Positions 8,495-18,007 of a stretch of DNA of 64,000 bases are shown here, in pieces. Numbering within the stretch: the first letter of the stretch is position 1; each line of letters opens with the position of its first letter. This DNA comes from Salinimicrobium sediminilitoris (GTDB lineage Bacteria; Bacteroidota; Bacteroidia; Flavobacteriales; Flavobacteriaceae): positions 254,966 to 318,965 of the forward strand of contig NZ_JAIVCC010000017.1 of assembly GCF_020866905.1 (NCBI RefSeq). The letters run 5' to 3'. The notes below the pieces were generated by a model. That model searched no databases. It was not told the origin of the DNA and was given only the letters and a program-made list of their open reading frames with translations. Both the position numbers and the translations under genes were made by a program.

Positions 8495-11452
8495 ATGAGA
8501 ATTAAACTTTTATTCTGCCTGCTGCTTAGTGCCGTAACGGGGCTGCAGGCACAGGAGTATTTTCCAAAAAATGATGCCGTAAAGGCACAGGAAAACACCA
8601 ACTTCACCGTCCTTAAAAATGCCAACATTTATGTAGATCCTTCCACTGTTGTTCAAAATGGGATGCTAGCCATTAGAAACGGAAAGATCACAGCAGTTGG
8701 AAAAAACATTAAAATTCCTGAAAATTCTGTAGTCATTGATCTTAAAGGAAAAACAGTTTACCCTTCCTTTATTGACCTTTACTCAAGTTTTGGGATCGAA
8801 AAACCAAAGAGCAATGGTGGTAGCCCCTACAGCGGGAATCCGCAGTACGATGCCGACAGGGAAGGTTATTACTGGAATGACCACATTAGGCCCGAAACTT
8901 CGGCTTTGGAAAGCTTTGAATACAATAAAGAAGAAGCCGAAAAGCTTAGAAAATTAGGCTTCGGAGTGGTGAATACTCATATGCCCGATGGAATTGTTCG
9001 CGGTACGGGAATGCTGGTCGCTTTAAATTCCGAAGGAACTGAAGGAGACAGGATCCTGGATCAGGAATCTGCTCAATATTTTTCCTTTGAAAAAAGTGCT
9101 AAATCCAAACAGGTTTATCCCTCTTCCAAAATGGGGGCCATGGCTTTGCTAAGGCAAACTTACCTCGATGCCGACTGGTATGCGAAAGGCAATGCAGATA
9201 ATAAAGACCTTGCCCTCGAAGCTTTTAACGGGAATAAAAATCTGTTACAGATCTTTAAGACAGATAACCTGCTTGATGAATTACGTGCCGATAAAGTAGG
9301 TGACGAAGTGGGGGTGCAATATGTTATCGTGGGAAGCGGAAAAGAATTTGAGCGCCTGGATGCGATAAAAGCAACCAATGCCTCGTATATAGTGCCGGTA
9401 AACTTCCCCGAACCTTTCGACATGGAAGATCCTTACCTGGCAAACTACGCCACTCTTGGGGATATGAAAGAATGGAACCAAGCCCCTGCCAATCTCAAAA
9501 TGCTCTCTGAAAAACAGGTTCCTTACTCCATTACTTCTCATGATGCCGAAAAGAACTTCAGGGAAAATCTTATAAAGGCAGTAGCTTATGGTTTGGATAA
9601 AAAAGACGCGCTTGCAGCACTAACCACGGTTCCTGCAAAATTGATTGGCCACGAAAATAAACTGGGTACACTGAAAGAAGGTGCCTGGGCCAATTTGATC
9701 ATTACCTCCGGAGATTACTTCGACAAGGAAACTACGATTTATGAAAACTGGGTACAGGGAAAAAGGGGAGTCATTGAAGATATTGACCTGGTAAACCTCA
9801 ACGGCACATACGATGTCAAGGTTGGAAGCAGTAGTTATAAGATAAAGATCACCGGAGAACCTTCAAAGCCTAAGGCCGAAGTAACTACCAACAACAGCAA
9901 GGTAGGTTCAAAGATCAATTATAAGAACAACTGGGTGAACATCCTGCTTTCGGCGCCCGACACTACAAAAACTGAATATACCAGGTTAAGCGCCAGAGTT
10001 CCTGATAACGCAAAAAACTTCAGCGGAAAAGCCATTTTAGGAGATGGTACAGAAACATCCTTTACCGCCACAAAAACTGCTGAAGCTTCAGAGAAAAAAG
10101 ACCAGGATCCCGGTGATAATCCTGAAGTACTGCCGGTAACTTTCCCGAATATGGCCTTTGGATTTCAAAACCTTCCGAAGCAACAGGATTTCCTTTTTAA
10201 AAATGCCACTGTGTGGACCAACGAAGCGCAGGGGATCATGGAGAACACCGATGTGCTTGTGAAAAATGGTAAGATTGCCGGGGTGGGTAAAAATCTTAGC
10301 GCACGTGGGGCAACTGTGATCGATGCCACAGGAAAACACCTTACTACCGGAATTATTGATGAGCACTCTCACCTTGCTGCATCTGCTGTGAATGAGGCGG
10401 GTCACAACTCCTCTGCCGAGGTGCAAATGGAAGATGTTGTAGACCCCGATGATATTGGGATCTACCGCAATCTGGCCGGTGGGGTGACCACTATGCAGCT
10501 GTTGCATGGATCGGCCAATCCAATTGGAGGACAATCGGCCATTCTAAAAATGAAATGGGGAGCAACCCCTCAGGAAATGATCATTGACAATTCGCCAAAG
10601 TTTATAAAATTCGCTTTGGGTGAAAATGTAAAGCAGGCAAACTGGGACAGCAATTCCCGTTTTCCGCAAACCCGAATGGGTGTGGAACAGGTATTTAAGG
10701 ATTACTTCACCCGTGCCCATGAATATGAAGCATTAAAGAACAGCGGGAAATCTTATCGCAAAGATATTGAAATGGAGACAATCCTGGAGATCCTTAATGG
10801 AGAGCGCTTTGTGACTGCACACTCTTATGTGCAAAGTGAGATCAATATGTTGATGAAGGTAGCTGAAGAATATGGCTTTAATATCAACACCTTTACCCAT
10901 ATCCTTGAAGGTTATAAAGTAGCCGACAAGATGGCCGAACACGGTGTGGGAGGATCTACCTTTTCTGACTGGTGGGCCTACAAATACGAGGTTAAAGATG
11001 CCATTCCGCAGAATGCAGCTATTATGCATAACGCCGGAGTAACCGTGGCCATTAATAGTGATGACGCCGAAATGAGCCGCAGATTAAACCAGGAGGCGGC
11101 AAAAAGTGTAAAGTACGGAGACATTTCTGAAGAGGAAGCGTGGAAATTTGTAACCCTGAATCCGGCAAAACTACTGCACATCGAGGACAGGGTAGGAAGT
11201 ATCAAAGAAGGAAAAGATGCCGACCTGGTACTGTGGGATGCCCATCCCCTTTCAGTTTACGCCAAGCCGGAAAAAACCCTCATTGAAGGAGTCGTGTATT
11301 TTGATATCGAACGAGATCAACAGCTGCGTAAGGAGGTAGAAAAGCAAAAGAACCTGCTGACAACCCAAATGCTGAAAGCCAAAAACAATGGCTTAAAGAC
11401 TCAGCCGGTGAAAGATTCAAAAAAAGAAGAAATGCACTGTGACACCCTTTAA
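8495..11452 (+). CDS. Exported bimodular amidohydrolase-family protein
   Basis: 985 residues with an N-terminal signal peptide (LLFCLLLSAVTGLQAQ). Two amidohydrolase-superfamily modules are present. In the first (~35-440) the usual HxH metal motif after 'FID' is replaced by Y96-S-S98, so it is probably not catalytic. The second (~565-960) keeps H624-S-H626, later histidines (THILEGY, TAHSYV) and an INSDDAE aspartate, resembling imidazolonepropionase-like metal-dependent hydrolases. Likely a periplasmic hydrolase of unknown substrate, perhaps a peptide or cyclic amide. The next gene starts 10 bp downstream and is related, so they form an operon. Confidence 0.85.
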   Translation: MRIKLLFCLLLSAVTGLQAQEYFPKNDAVKAQENTNFTVLKNANIYVDPSTVVQNGMLAIRNGKITAVGKNIKIPENSVVIDLKGKTVYPSFIDLYSSFGIEKPKSNGGSPYSGNPQYDADREGYYWNDHIRPETSALESFEYNKEEAEKLRKLGFGVVNTHMPDGIVRGTGMLVALNSEGTEGDRILDQESAQYFSFEKSAKSKQVYPSSKMGAMALLRQTYLDADWYAKGNADNKDLALEAFNGNKNLLQIFKTDNLLDELRADKVGDEVGVQYVIVGSGKEFERLDAIKATNASYIVPVNFPEPFDMEDPYLANYATLGDMKEWNQAPANLKMLSEKQVPYSITSHDAEKNFRENLIKAVAYGLDKKDALAALTTVPAKLIGHENKLGTLKEGAWANLIITSGDYFDKETTIYENWVQGKRGVIEDIDLVNLNGTYDVKVGSSSYKIKITGEPSKPKAEVTTNNSKVGSKINYKNNWVNILLSAPDTTKTEYTRLSARVPDNAKNFSGKAILGDGTETSFTATKTAEASEKKDQDPGDNPEVLPVTFPNMAFGFQNLPKQQDFLFKNATVWTNEAQGIMENTDVLVKNGKIAGVGKNLSARGATVIDATGKHLTTGIIDEHSHLAASAVNEAGHNSSAEVQMEDVVDPDDIGIYRNLAGGVTTMQLLHGSANPIGGQSAILKMKWGATPQEMIIDNSPKFIKFALGENVKQANWDSNSRFPQTRMGVEQVFKDYFTRAHEYEALKNSGKSYRKDIEMETILEILNGERFVTAHSYVQSEINMLMKVAEEYGFNINTFTHILEGYKVADKMAEHGVGGSTFSDWWAYKYEVKDAIPQNAAIMHNAGVTVAINSDDAEMSRRLNQEAAKSVKYGDISEEEAWKFVTLNPAKLLHIEDRVGSIKEGKDADLVLWDAHPLSVYAKPEKTLIEGVVYFDIERDQQLRKEVEKQKNLLTTQMLKAKNNGLKTQPVKDSKKEEMHCDTL

Positions 11453-11462
11453 AATTAGAAGC

Positions 11463-12776
11463 ATGAAAAACATAACAAAATATATCCTGCCGGTCCTGCT
11501 CTTTATTGCAGGTTCGGTGACAGCACAACAAACTCCGGCGCCAGAACAGGACAGGGCAATAAGCATTGTAGGTGCCACTGCCCACATTGGAAATGGAGAA
11601 GTAATAGAAAATAGTGTCATTATCTTCCAGAATGGAAAACTTACCACGGTGACCGACGTTAATTCTACCAACCGGCAGTACCCGGGAATGGTGATCGATG
11701 CCAAAAGCAAACATGTTTATCCCGGCTTTATTGCTCCAAATTCCACTCTTGGTCTAGTAGAGATCGATGCAGTAGTACAGTCCGATGATGAAGATGAACT
11801 TGGAGAGCTCCTGCCACATGTTCGCAGTCTGATTGCATATAATGCCGAGAGCCAGGTCGTGGAAAGTATGCGACCAAACGGAGTACTTGTGGGCCAGATT
11901 ACCCCGCGTGGCGGCAGGATCTCGGGCACCTCTTCCATCGTACAATTTGATGCGTGGAACTGGGAAGATGCCGTATTAAAAGAAGATGACGGCCTTCACA
12001 TCAACTGGCCAAACAGCGTACGCAGAGGCCGCTGGTGGTTGGGTGAAGATCCGGGTATAAAACCTAATGATGATTATTCAAAAGACCTGCAGGAGCTAAC
12101 TTCTTTCTTCCAAAATGCCAAAGCATATCTGGCAGGACCACAGGAAAAAGCTAACCTCCCATTCCAGGCAATGAAAGATGTCTTTAACGGAAAGAAAAGA
12201 GTATACATTCATGCAAATTCCGAGAAGGAGATCATAGACATGCTGGCTTTTGTTAAATCACAGGATCTGGAAAAGGTGGTGCTGGTTGGAGGATACGATG
12301 CTTTCAAGATCGCCGATCAAATTAAAACAGCAAATATTCCGGTTTTGGTAGGTCGGGTACATGAGACCCCTCAACTCGAGGATCAGGATTATGATCTGCC
12401 ATACAAGCTGGCATATTTGCTTAATGAGGAAGGAATCCTTGTGGGGCTTGAAACCAGTGGTGGTATGGAAAGAATGAACAGCCGTAATTTACCATTTTAC
12501 GCAGGTACCGTTACCGGCTACGGCGTCAATAAAGAAGAAGCTTTAAAGATGATCACTTCCAATACCGCGAAGATCCTTGGGATTGATAATAGCCTTGGAA
12601 CTCTGGAAGCAGGCAAGGATGCTACCCTTTTTATAAGTGACGGCGACGCGCTTGATATGCGTACCAACAAGATCTCGAAAGCTTTTATTCAGGGCCGTGA
12701 AATAAGCCTGGAAAGTCACCAGACCGAACTGGCAAAAAGATACACCGATAAATACGGACAGCAGGAAAAGAAATAG
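11463..12776 (+). CDS. Exported amidohydrolase-like protein lacking the HxH metal motif
   Basis: 437 residues from ATG 11463, chosen because it gives a proper signal peptide (MKNITKYILPVLLFIAGSVTAQ); a GTG at 11439 lies inside the previous gene. It has the composite beta-sandwich typical of the superfamily (YPGFIAPNSTLGLVE at ~86-100; GTLEAGKDATLFI near the end). N93 and T95 stand where the metal-binding HxH should be, and no replacement site is obvious. It resembles the first module of the preceding gene and may be a non-catalytic partner. Operon with 8495-11452. Confidence 0.82.
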   Translation: MKNITKYILPVLLFIAGSVTAQQTPAPEQDRAISIVGATAHIGNGEVIENSVIIFQNGKLTTVTDVNSTNRQYPGMVIDAKSKHVYPGFIAPNSTLGLVEIDAVVQSDDEDELGELLPHVRSLIAYNAESQVVESMRPNGVLVGQITPRGGRISGTSSIVQFDAWNWEDAVLKEDDGLHINWPNSVRRGRWWLGEDPGIKPNDDYSKDLQELTSFFQNAKAYLAGPQEKANLPFQAMKDVFNGKKRVYIHANSEKEIIDMLAFVKSQDLEKVVLVGGYDAFKIADQIKTANIPVLVGRVHETPQLEDQDYDLPYKLAYLLNEEGILVGLETSGGMERMNSRNLPFYAGTVTGYGVNKEEALKMITSNTAKILGIDNSLGTLEAGKDATLFISDGDALDMRTNKISKAFIQGREISLESHQTELAKRYTDKYGQQEKK

Positions 12777-12802
12777 TTCCTGAAAATGCCATTTTTAAGA
12801 GG

Positions 12803-12933
12803 AGAGGTTGTCAAATTCCTGATTCCCGTCAACCTAAACTTGTTTCAGGTTCTAATTAGCCACTAATGCAGGTTAATTAGATTCTGAAATAAATTCAGAA
12901 TGACGCGATGTCAAATTCCTTTTGACAACCTCT
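12803..12933. repeat. Palindromic intergenic element with 13-bp terminal inverted repeats (copy A)
   Basis: AGAGGTTGTCAAA (12803-12815) pairs with TTTGACAACCTCT (12921-12933). Inside lie TTTCAGGTTCTAATTAG and the palindromic word GATTCTGAAATAAATTCAGA, shared with 39525-39643 and, in reverse, with 19849-19940. TGTCAAATTCCT also occurs twice exactly 100 bp apart. No ORF. MITE-like in structure. Confidence 0.7.
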
Positions 12934-12937
12934 GTTT

Positions 12938-13381
12938 TTATACCTTAAATTCTTCCGAATTGAGCACTACCTGTGTAGAAGGCAGGACCGGTTTGTCATC
13001 ATCTTCGGCGGTAATAAAAATACGAATAGGCTCGTAGGCGGTACTGGTTTGTAATTCCCCATTATTCTTACGGTTAATGTTGAGATTGCCAATATTTATG
13101 GTACCGTGCTTTTTGGTTACCATCCAGACCACATAATGCCGTCGCGAAGGAGTAAGCCTGTCCGGACTTGCAAGGTTACTCACCTCCAGGTCGATTTCAT
13201 AATTTTTGTTGTCATCCTTTTCCACCTTAACAACAGCTTCGGCTGCCGGTACTATTTCCGAAACCGGAAATGTCACTTTCTTGCTACAGGCGCTAATCAA
13301 AATAGCGGCAAAAATAAAACTCAGGATCCTAAAGGCATCTTTTAAGGGAAGAGGCTTCTTTTTGGTGTCTTTTTTTTCCAT
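12938..13381 (-). CDS. Predicted lipoprotein of unknown function
   Basis: 147 residues. The N-terminus is long and charged (MEKKDTKKKP), then a hydrophobic segment ending in a lipobox LISAC (Cys32). The mature part is beta-rich ('YEIDLEVSNLASPDRLTPSRRHYVVWMVTKKHGTINIGNLNIN'), like small periplasmic or outer-membrane lipoproteins of Bacteroidota. Convergent with the amidohydrolase operon, the repeat element lying between, and divergent from the RNA methyltransferase gene. No function can be assigned. Confidence 0.72.
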   Translation of the reverse strand: MEKKDTKKKPLPLKDAFRILSFIFAAILISACSKKVTFPVSEIVPAAEAVVKVEKDDNKNYEIDLEVSNLASPDRLTPSRRHYVVWMVTKKHGTINIGNLNINRKNNGELQTSTAYEPIRIFITAEDDDKPVLPSTQVVLNSEEFKV

Positions 13382-13477
13382 TTCTCTGTTTTCCAGTTAA
13401 TTTACCTCTTTTTTTTCAATTTGGGAAATCATGAAGGTTCCCGGTCACCACAATACCCACTCAATCTCTAAGTTTTC

Positions 13478-13485
13478 TATCTTTG
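13478..13485 (+). promoter_or_regulatory. TAnnTTTG -7 box next to the RNA methyltransferase start
   Basis: TATCTTTG ends four bases before ATG 13490, the same spacing as at 7347-7359. It implies a very short or absent 5' leader. Confidence 0.6.
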
Positions 13486-13489
13486 TACC

Positions 13490-14290
13490 ATGCATAAATT
13501 TATAAGCAGTCTTCAAAATCAAGTGGTAAAAAGGATCCTCCAGTTGCAGGAGAAAGCCCGTGCCAGGAAAAAAGAGAATGCCTTTGTGGTGGAAGGTGTT
13601 CGGGAAATTGATCTGGCCCTAAAAGGAGGCTTTAAGATGCTCGAGCTTTACTACAATTCTGATCTCTTTCCTGCTGAAAAGGCTAAAAATTTAATTTCTT
13701 CTGTTTCAGGAGCTGTGGATGTGACCGATCTTTCTTCGGAAGTATATCAAAAGATCGCTTACCGCGGAAGTACAGAAGGAGTGATCGCGATCTTCGCCAC
13801 CAAAGAACTTTCCCTCGACCACCTGACTTTCAAGAATAAAAATCCGCTGATCCTCATCGCCGAAGCCCCCGAAAAGCCCGGAAACATCGGCGCTTTATTG
13901 CGTACAGCCGATGCTGCGGCTGTGGATGCCGTTCTCATTGCCAATCCACACACCGATATGTTCAACCCAAACATCATTCGCAGCAGTGTGGGCTGTGTCT
14001 TCACCAATAAAATCGCTACCGGAAGCACTTCAGAAATCATATCATTTTTAAAGGAGCGTGAAATTGCCATTTTTGGAGCTGCATTACAGGCTTCTGTTCC
14101 TTACCACATGATAGATTTTACCGGCGGCAGTGCAATCGTTGTTGGCACTGAAGCCACGGGATTGAGTGATGAATGGCTACAAAACACCACCCAGAATATT
14201 CTTATTCCCATGGAGGGAGAGATCGATTCCATGAATTTATCGGTTGCTGCAGGGATCTTGATCTTTGAGGCGAAAAGGCAGCGGCGCTGA
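13490..14290 (+). CDS. TrmH/SpoU-family RNA 2'-O-methyltransferase
   Basis: 266 residues. An N-terminal RNA-binding part (IxSLQNQVVKRILQLQEKARARKKENAFVVEGVRE) precedes the SPOUT methyltransferase domain. That domain shows the knot motifs EAPEKPGNIGALLRTADAA (motif 1), VVGTEATGL (motif 2) and IPMEGEIDSMNLSVAAGI (motif 3). It methylates ribose in rRNA or tRNA; RlmB-like activity is likely, but the exact nucleotide cannot be told from sequence. Single gene. Confidence 0.92.
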   Translation: MHKFISSLQNQVVKRILQLQEKARARKKENAFVVEGVREIDLALKGGFKMLELYYNSDLFPAEKAKNLISSVSGAVDVTDLSSEVYQKIAYRGSTEGVIAIFATKELSLDHLTFKNKNPLILIAEAPEKPGNIGALLRTADAAAVDAVLIANPHTDMFNPNIIRSSVGCVFTNKIATGSTSEIISFLKEREIAIFGAALQASVPYHMIDFTGGSAIVVGTEATGLSDEWLQNTTQNILIPMEGEIDSMNLSVAAGILIFEAKRQRR

Positions 14291-14333
14291 AGCGCCATTC
14301 CGGGTTCAAAATTTAAAATTCAAGATTTTTTTG

Positions 14334-14380
14334 TTGCGGGTTGCGGGTTGCGGGTTGCGGGTTGCGGGTTGCGGGTTGCG
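14334..14380 (+). repeat. Tandem heptamer (TTGCGGG) x6 plus partial
   Basis: Six perfect TTGCGGG units and five further bases, in the gap between the RNA methyltransferase and the M48 protease genes. The six GGG tracts are each separated by four bases, which fits the G-quadruplex consensus. Copy number is likely to vary by slippage. Confidence 0.9.
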
Positions 14381-14506
14381 AAAAAAATAATTTGTGGATT
14401 CGCGGCAAATTTTTCTGATCACTGAGCAGTGACCACTGAACACTTTATCTTCTTGTCTCTCCAAAACAGATTCTGCTTATCTTAGCCTCTTAGAAAATAT
14501 TAGAAA

Positions 14507-15739
14507 TTGACTGCAGATACTCTTTTTTTCATCATAGTTAGTATAATCCTCATCGATTTTTTTATCGATAAGGTCCTTGATGCCTTAAATGCAAAGCATT
14601 ATAATGATCCTGTACCCGATTTGCTGCAGGATGTTTTTGATGAAGAGGAGTATGAAAAGTCGCAGCGATACAAGAAGGCAAACTACAAATTCGGGATCGT
14701 TTCTTCCACATTTTCTCTTGTTGTACTGCTACTGTTCCTGTTCCTGGATGGTTTTGATCTTGTGGACAGTATTGGAAGATCTGTTTCAGATAATGCTATT
14801 GTCATTGCTCTTATTTTCTTCGGCATCATCATGATTGGGAGCGACCTGCTGTCCCTCCCCTTCTCGTGGTATCATACCTTTGTGATAGAAGAGCGTTTTG
14901 GTTTTAATAAAACCAAGCCCAAAACATTCTTTTTAGACAAACTAAAAGGCTGGGGAATGATGATCATTCTCGGCGGCGGTATCCTCGCTCTGATCGTATG
15001 GTTCTATCAATTCGCGGGAGACGACTTCTGGTGGTATGCATGGATCCTGGTGGCAGTTTTCAGCATCTTTCTAAACATGTTTTATGCAAGGCTTATAGTT
15101 CCGTTGTTCAATAAACAGACTCCCCTTCCTGAAGGTTCTCTTCGGGATAAAATCGAAGCTTATGCACAAAAAGAAGGATTTACTTTGGAGAAGATCTTTG
15201 TGATCGACGGTTCTAAGAGAAGTACAAAGGCAAATGCTTATTTTTCAGGCTTCGGGAATGAGAAGAGGGTGACCCTGTATGATACTCTAATAAATGATCT
15301 TGAAGAAGAGGAGATAGTCGCAGTGCTGGCTCATGAAGTGGGACATTATAAGAAAAACCACATTATCATCAACCTCATTATTAGTATACTTACCACCGGA
15401 CTAACCCTGTGGATCCTTTCCCTTTTTGTTGGAAACCCGCTACTTTCAGCAGCACTTGGTGTGGAAAAACCCGGTTTTCATATTGGACTTGTTGCGTTTG
15501 GGATCCTGTACAGCCCAATTTCGGAAATTACAGGGATCATCATGAACTACCTCTCCCGAAAGTTTGAATATCAGGCCGATAATTTCGCAAAGCGTACGTA
15601 TAAGGCACAACCTTTGATTACAGGTTTAAAGAAGCTGTCAAAAAACAGCCTGAGCAATCTTACCCCGCACCCCGCGTACGTCTTTGTACATTATTCTCAT
15701 CCACCGCTGTACAAACGTTTCAGGAATTTGCTGGGCTAA
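14507..15739 (+). CDS. M48 family membrane metalloprotease (Ste24/CAAX protease-like)
   Basis: 410 residues from a TTG start. Several membrane segments (e.g. ~2-20, 60-85, 95-115, 145-170, 175-195, 290-310, 325-350) surround the active site. The zinc motif HEVGH is at 276-280 and the third ligand Glu354 is in FEYQAD. Length and 'GFGNEKRVTLYDTLI' match the Ste24-type M48A subfamily, which in bacteria is thought to degrade misfolded membrane proteins. The TTG start is the only one that retains the first membrane helix. Confidence 0.92.
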   Translation: MTADTLFFIIVSIILIDFFIDKVLDALNAKHYNDPVPDLLQDVFDEEEYEKSQRYKKANYKFGIVSSTFSLVVLLLFLFLDGFDLVDSIGRSVSDNAIVIALIFFGIIMIGSDLLSLPFSWYHTFVIEERFGFNKTKPKTFFLDKLKGWGMMIILGGGILALIVWFYQFAGDDFWWYAWILVAVFSIFLNMFYARLIVPLFNKQTPLPEGSLRDKIEAYAQKEGFTLEKIFVIDGSKRSTKANAYFSGFGNEKRVTLYDTLINDLEEEEIVAVLAHEVGHYKKNHIIINLIISILTTGLTLWILSLFVGNPLLSAALGVEKPGFHIGLVAFGILYSPISEITGIIMNYLSRKFEYQADNFAKRTYKAQPLITGLKKLSKNSLSNLTPHPAYVFVHYSHPPLYKRFRNLLG

Positions 15740-15779
15740 TTAAATTGCCTGTTTTCAATCTTAATTGTACTTTTAATTC

Positions 15780-17984
15780 ATGATGACGGAAGCCGCTATA
15801 GAAAAAGAAAACAAGGAGATTGCCCAGCAGTACAAGAAACTGCTGCGCATTAGCTACCAAACCCTTTCCGAAGAAGACAAAAAGTTAATTCGGCAGGCAT
15901 TTGATGTGGCGGTAGATGCTCATAAAGACCAGCGAAGAAAATCGGGGGAAGCTTATATTTTTCATCCTATTGCTGTGGCCAAGATCGTAGCTTCAGAAAT
16001 TGGGTTAGATGCAACCTCTATTGCTGCTGCCCTGCTTCACGATGTGGTTGAAGACACTGCTTATTCTCTGGAAGACATCAGGAAAACCTTTGGAGATACG
16101 GTTGCCAGAATTGTGGACGGTCTCACCAAGATCTCTCACCTTGAACATGACAAAGATGTTTCCCTGCAGGCAGAAAATTTCAGAAAGATGCTGCTTACCC
16201 TAAACGATGACGTACGGGTAATTATCATCAAGATCGCCGACCGCCTGCACAATATGCAGACGATGGATTCCATGCGCACAGACAAGCAGGAGAAAATAGC
16301 TTCAGAAACCCTCTATATCTACGCTCCCCTCGCCCACCGGATTGGCCTGTACAACATCAAAACCGAACTTGAGGACCTGGGCCTTAAATATACAGAACCG
16401 GAAGTGTACAACGAAATCCTGCAAAAAATACGAGAGAGTAAAGAACAGCAGGATAAATATATTGATGAATTTACACAGGTGATCAAGGATTCCCTGGATA
16501 AAGAAAACATGAAGTACACCATCAAGGGACGGCCTAAATCCATTTTCTCCATCAGGCGGAAAATGAAGAATCAAAATGTCACTTTTGATGAGGTCTACGA
16601 TAAATTTGCCGTGAGGATCATCTATGGTAGTGATCCTGCCAATGAAAAGTTCCTGGCCTGGAAGATCTATTCTATAGTTACAGACCATTTTCGACCTAAT
16701 CCAACGCGTCTTCGGGACTGGATATCCTCTCCAAAATCTACCGGATATGAAGCCCTGCACATAACCGTAATGGGACCAAAAGGCCGATGGGTAGAGGTGC
16801 AAATTAGAAGTGAACGCATGAATGAGATCGCCGAGAAAGGTTATGCGGCCCATTATAAATATAAACAGGGAAACGGGGAAGATGGACTGGAGGAATGGGT
16901 GAACAAACTTCAGGAGGCACTGGAAAATTCAGAAGTCAATGCTGTAGATTTTGTAGAACAATTTAAACTTAACCTCTATTCAAAGGAGATTTTCGTTTTT
17001 ACGCCACAGGGGGAATTAAAATCTCTTCCGAAGGGAGCCACTCCATTGGATTTTGCTTTCAGTATTCACACAGAAGTTGGATTACGTACCCGGGGAGCAC
17101 GAGTTAATGGGAAATTGGTTCCACTTAGTACTACGCTTAACAGCGGGGACCAGGTGGAGATAATAACTTCAGAAAAAGCCAAACCCAATTCCAACTGGCT
17201 GGATTATGCAACCACGGCACGAGCCCGCGCCAAGATCAAATCTTCCCTTAAAGAGGAAAAGAAAGATATTGCCGAAGAAGGGAAAGCTATTCTCACAAGA
17301 AAACTGCGGGCACAGAAGATACCTTTCAATGAGAAAACGGTTAACGAGCTGGTCATATTTTTTAAATTAAAGACAAGCCTGGATCTTTTTTACAGGGTTG
17401 GAGCCGGTATTATTGATAACCAAAAATTAAAGGATTATGCCGCTTCCAGAAGTAATGCCCTGGTTAGTTTCTTTAAAAGTAAAATTAGGCGTACTCCCAC
17501 AATTGAGGATATCGATAAAGATGAGATCACGGCCAAATACGATCAACTGGTTTTTGGACGCGAAGAAGAAGTACTGGATTACAAATTGGCCAATTGCTGT
17601 AATCCTATCCCCGGTGATAGTGTCTTTGGTTTTATTACCGTAAGCGAGGGAATAAAGGTCCATAAAAAGGACTGTCCCAATGCCATACAACTACAGAGCA
17701 ATTTCGCCTACAGGATCATACAGGCAAAGTGGAAAGATTCTACCCAGGAAGAATTTAAAGTTGTGATAAAACTAACGGGGATAGACAACATTGGACTGGT
17801 GAACGATGTGACCCGGGAGATCTCCAATAATATGAATGTCAACATTAAAAACATTAATTTTGACAGTAGGGACGGGATATTTACCGGCAGGATAACCGTG
17901 GTCGTTAAGAACAACAATATCCTAAAAAAATTAATGGAGCACCTTAAAAAAATAAACGGTATAGATAAGGTCTCACGTGAATAA
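15780..17984 (+). CDS. Bifunctional (p)ppGpp synthetase/hydrolase (RelA/SpoT)
   Basis: 734 residues; two adjacent ATGs (15780, 15783). Domain order is standard for a long RSH enzyme: HD hydrolase domain (His62, HDVVED at 87-92), synthetase domain ([13 protein letters not shown] ~250-262; [15 protein letters not shown]), TGS (~403-465, [20 protein letters not shown]), a helical/zinc-finger-like region (NCCNPIPGD) and a C-terminal ACT domain (~660-734). Both catalytic sites look intact, so it should make and degrade the alarmone. It is followed after 23 bp by the Fur-family gene, then purA, whose product ppGpp inhibits in other bacteria. Confidence 0.96.
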   Translation: MMTEAAIEKENKEIAQQYKKLLRISYQTLSEEDKKLIRQAFDVAVDAHKDQRRKSGEAYIFHPIAVAKIVASEIGLDATSIAAALLHDVVEDTAYSLEDIRKTFGDTVARIVDGLTKISHLEHDKDVSLQAENFRKMLLTLNDDVRVIIIKIADRLHNMQTMDSMRTDKQEKIASETLYIYAPLAHRIGLYNIKTELEDLGLKYTEPEVYNEILQKIRESKEQQDKYIDEFTQVIKDSLDKENMKYTIKGRPKSIFSIRRKMKNQNVTFDEVYDKFAVRIIYGSDPANEKFLAWKIYSIVTDHFRPNPTRLRDWISSPKSTGYEALHITVMGPKGRWVEVQIRSERMNEIAEKGYAAHYKYKQGNGEDGLEEWVNKLQEALENSEVNAVDFVEQFKLNLYSKEIFVFTPQGELKSLPKGATPLDFAFSIHTEVGLRTRGARVNGKLVPLSTTLNSGDQVEIITSEKAKPNSNWLDYATTARARAKIKSSLKEEKKDIAEEGKAILTRKLRAQKIPFNEKTVNELVIFFKLKTSLDLFYRVGAGIIDNQKLKDYAASRSNALVSFFKSKIRRTPTIEDIDKDEITAKYDQLVFGREEEVLDYKLANCCNPIPGDSVFGFITVSEGIKVHKKDCPNAIQLQSNFAYRIIQAKWKDSTQEEFKVVIKLTGIDNIGLVNDVTREISNNMNVNIKNINFDSRDGIFTGRITVVVKNNNILKKLMEHLKKINGIDKVSRE

Positions 17985-17989
17985 TCTTA

Positions 17990-17997
17990 TACCTTTG
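17990..17997 (+). promoter_or_regulatory. TAnnTTTG -7 box for the Fur-family gene
   Basis: TACCTTTG ends ten bases before ATG 18008, overlapping the space after the RSH gene, so fur-purA can be expressed independently of the RSH gene. Confidence 0.6.
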
Positions 17998-18007
17998 CAC
18001 CCATAAT

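Noticed and set aside
14334..14380. Short CRISPR-like direct repeats
   Set aside because: The units are contiguous heptamers without spacers, and no cas genes are near.
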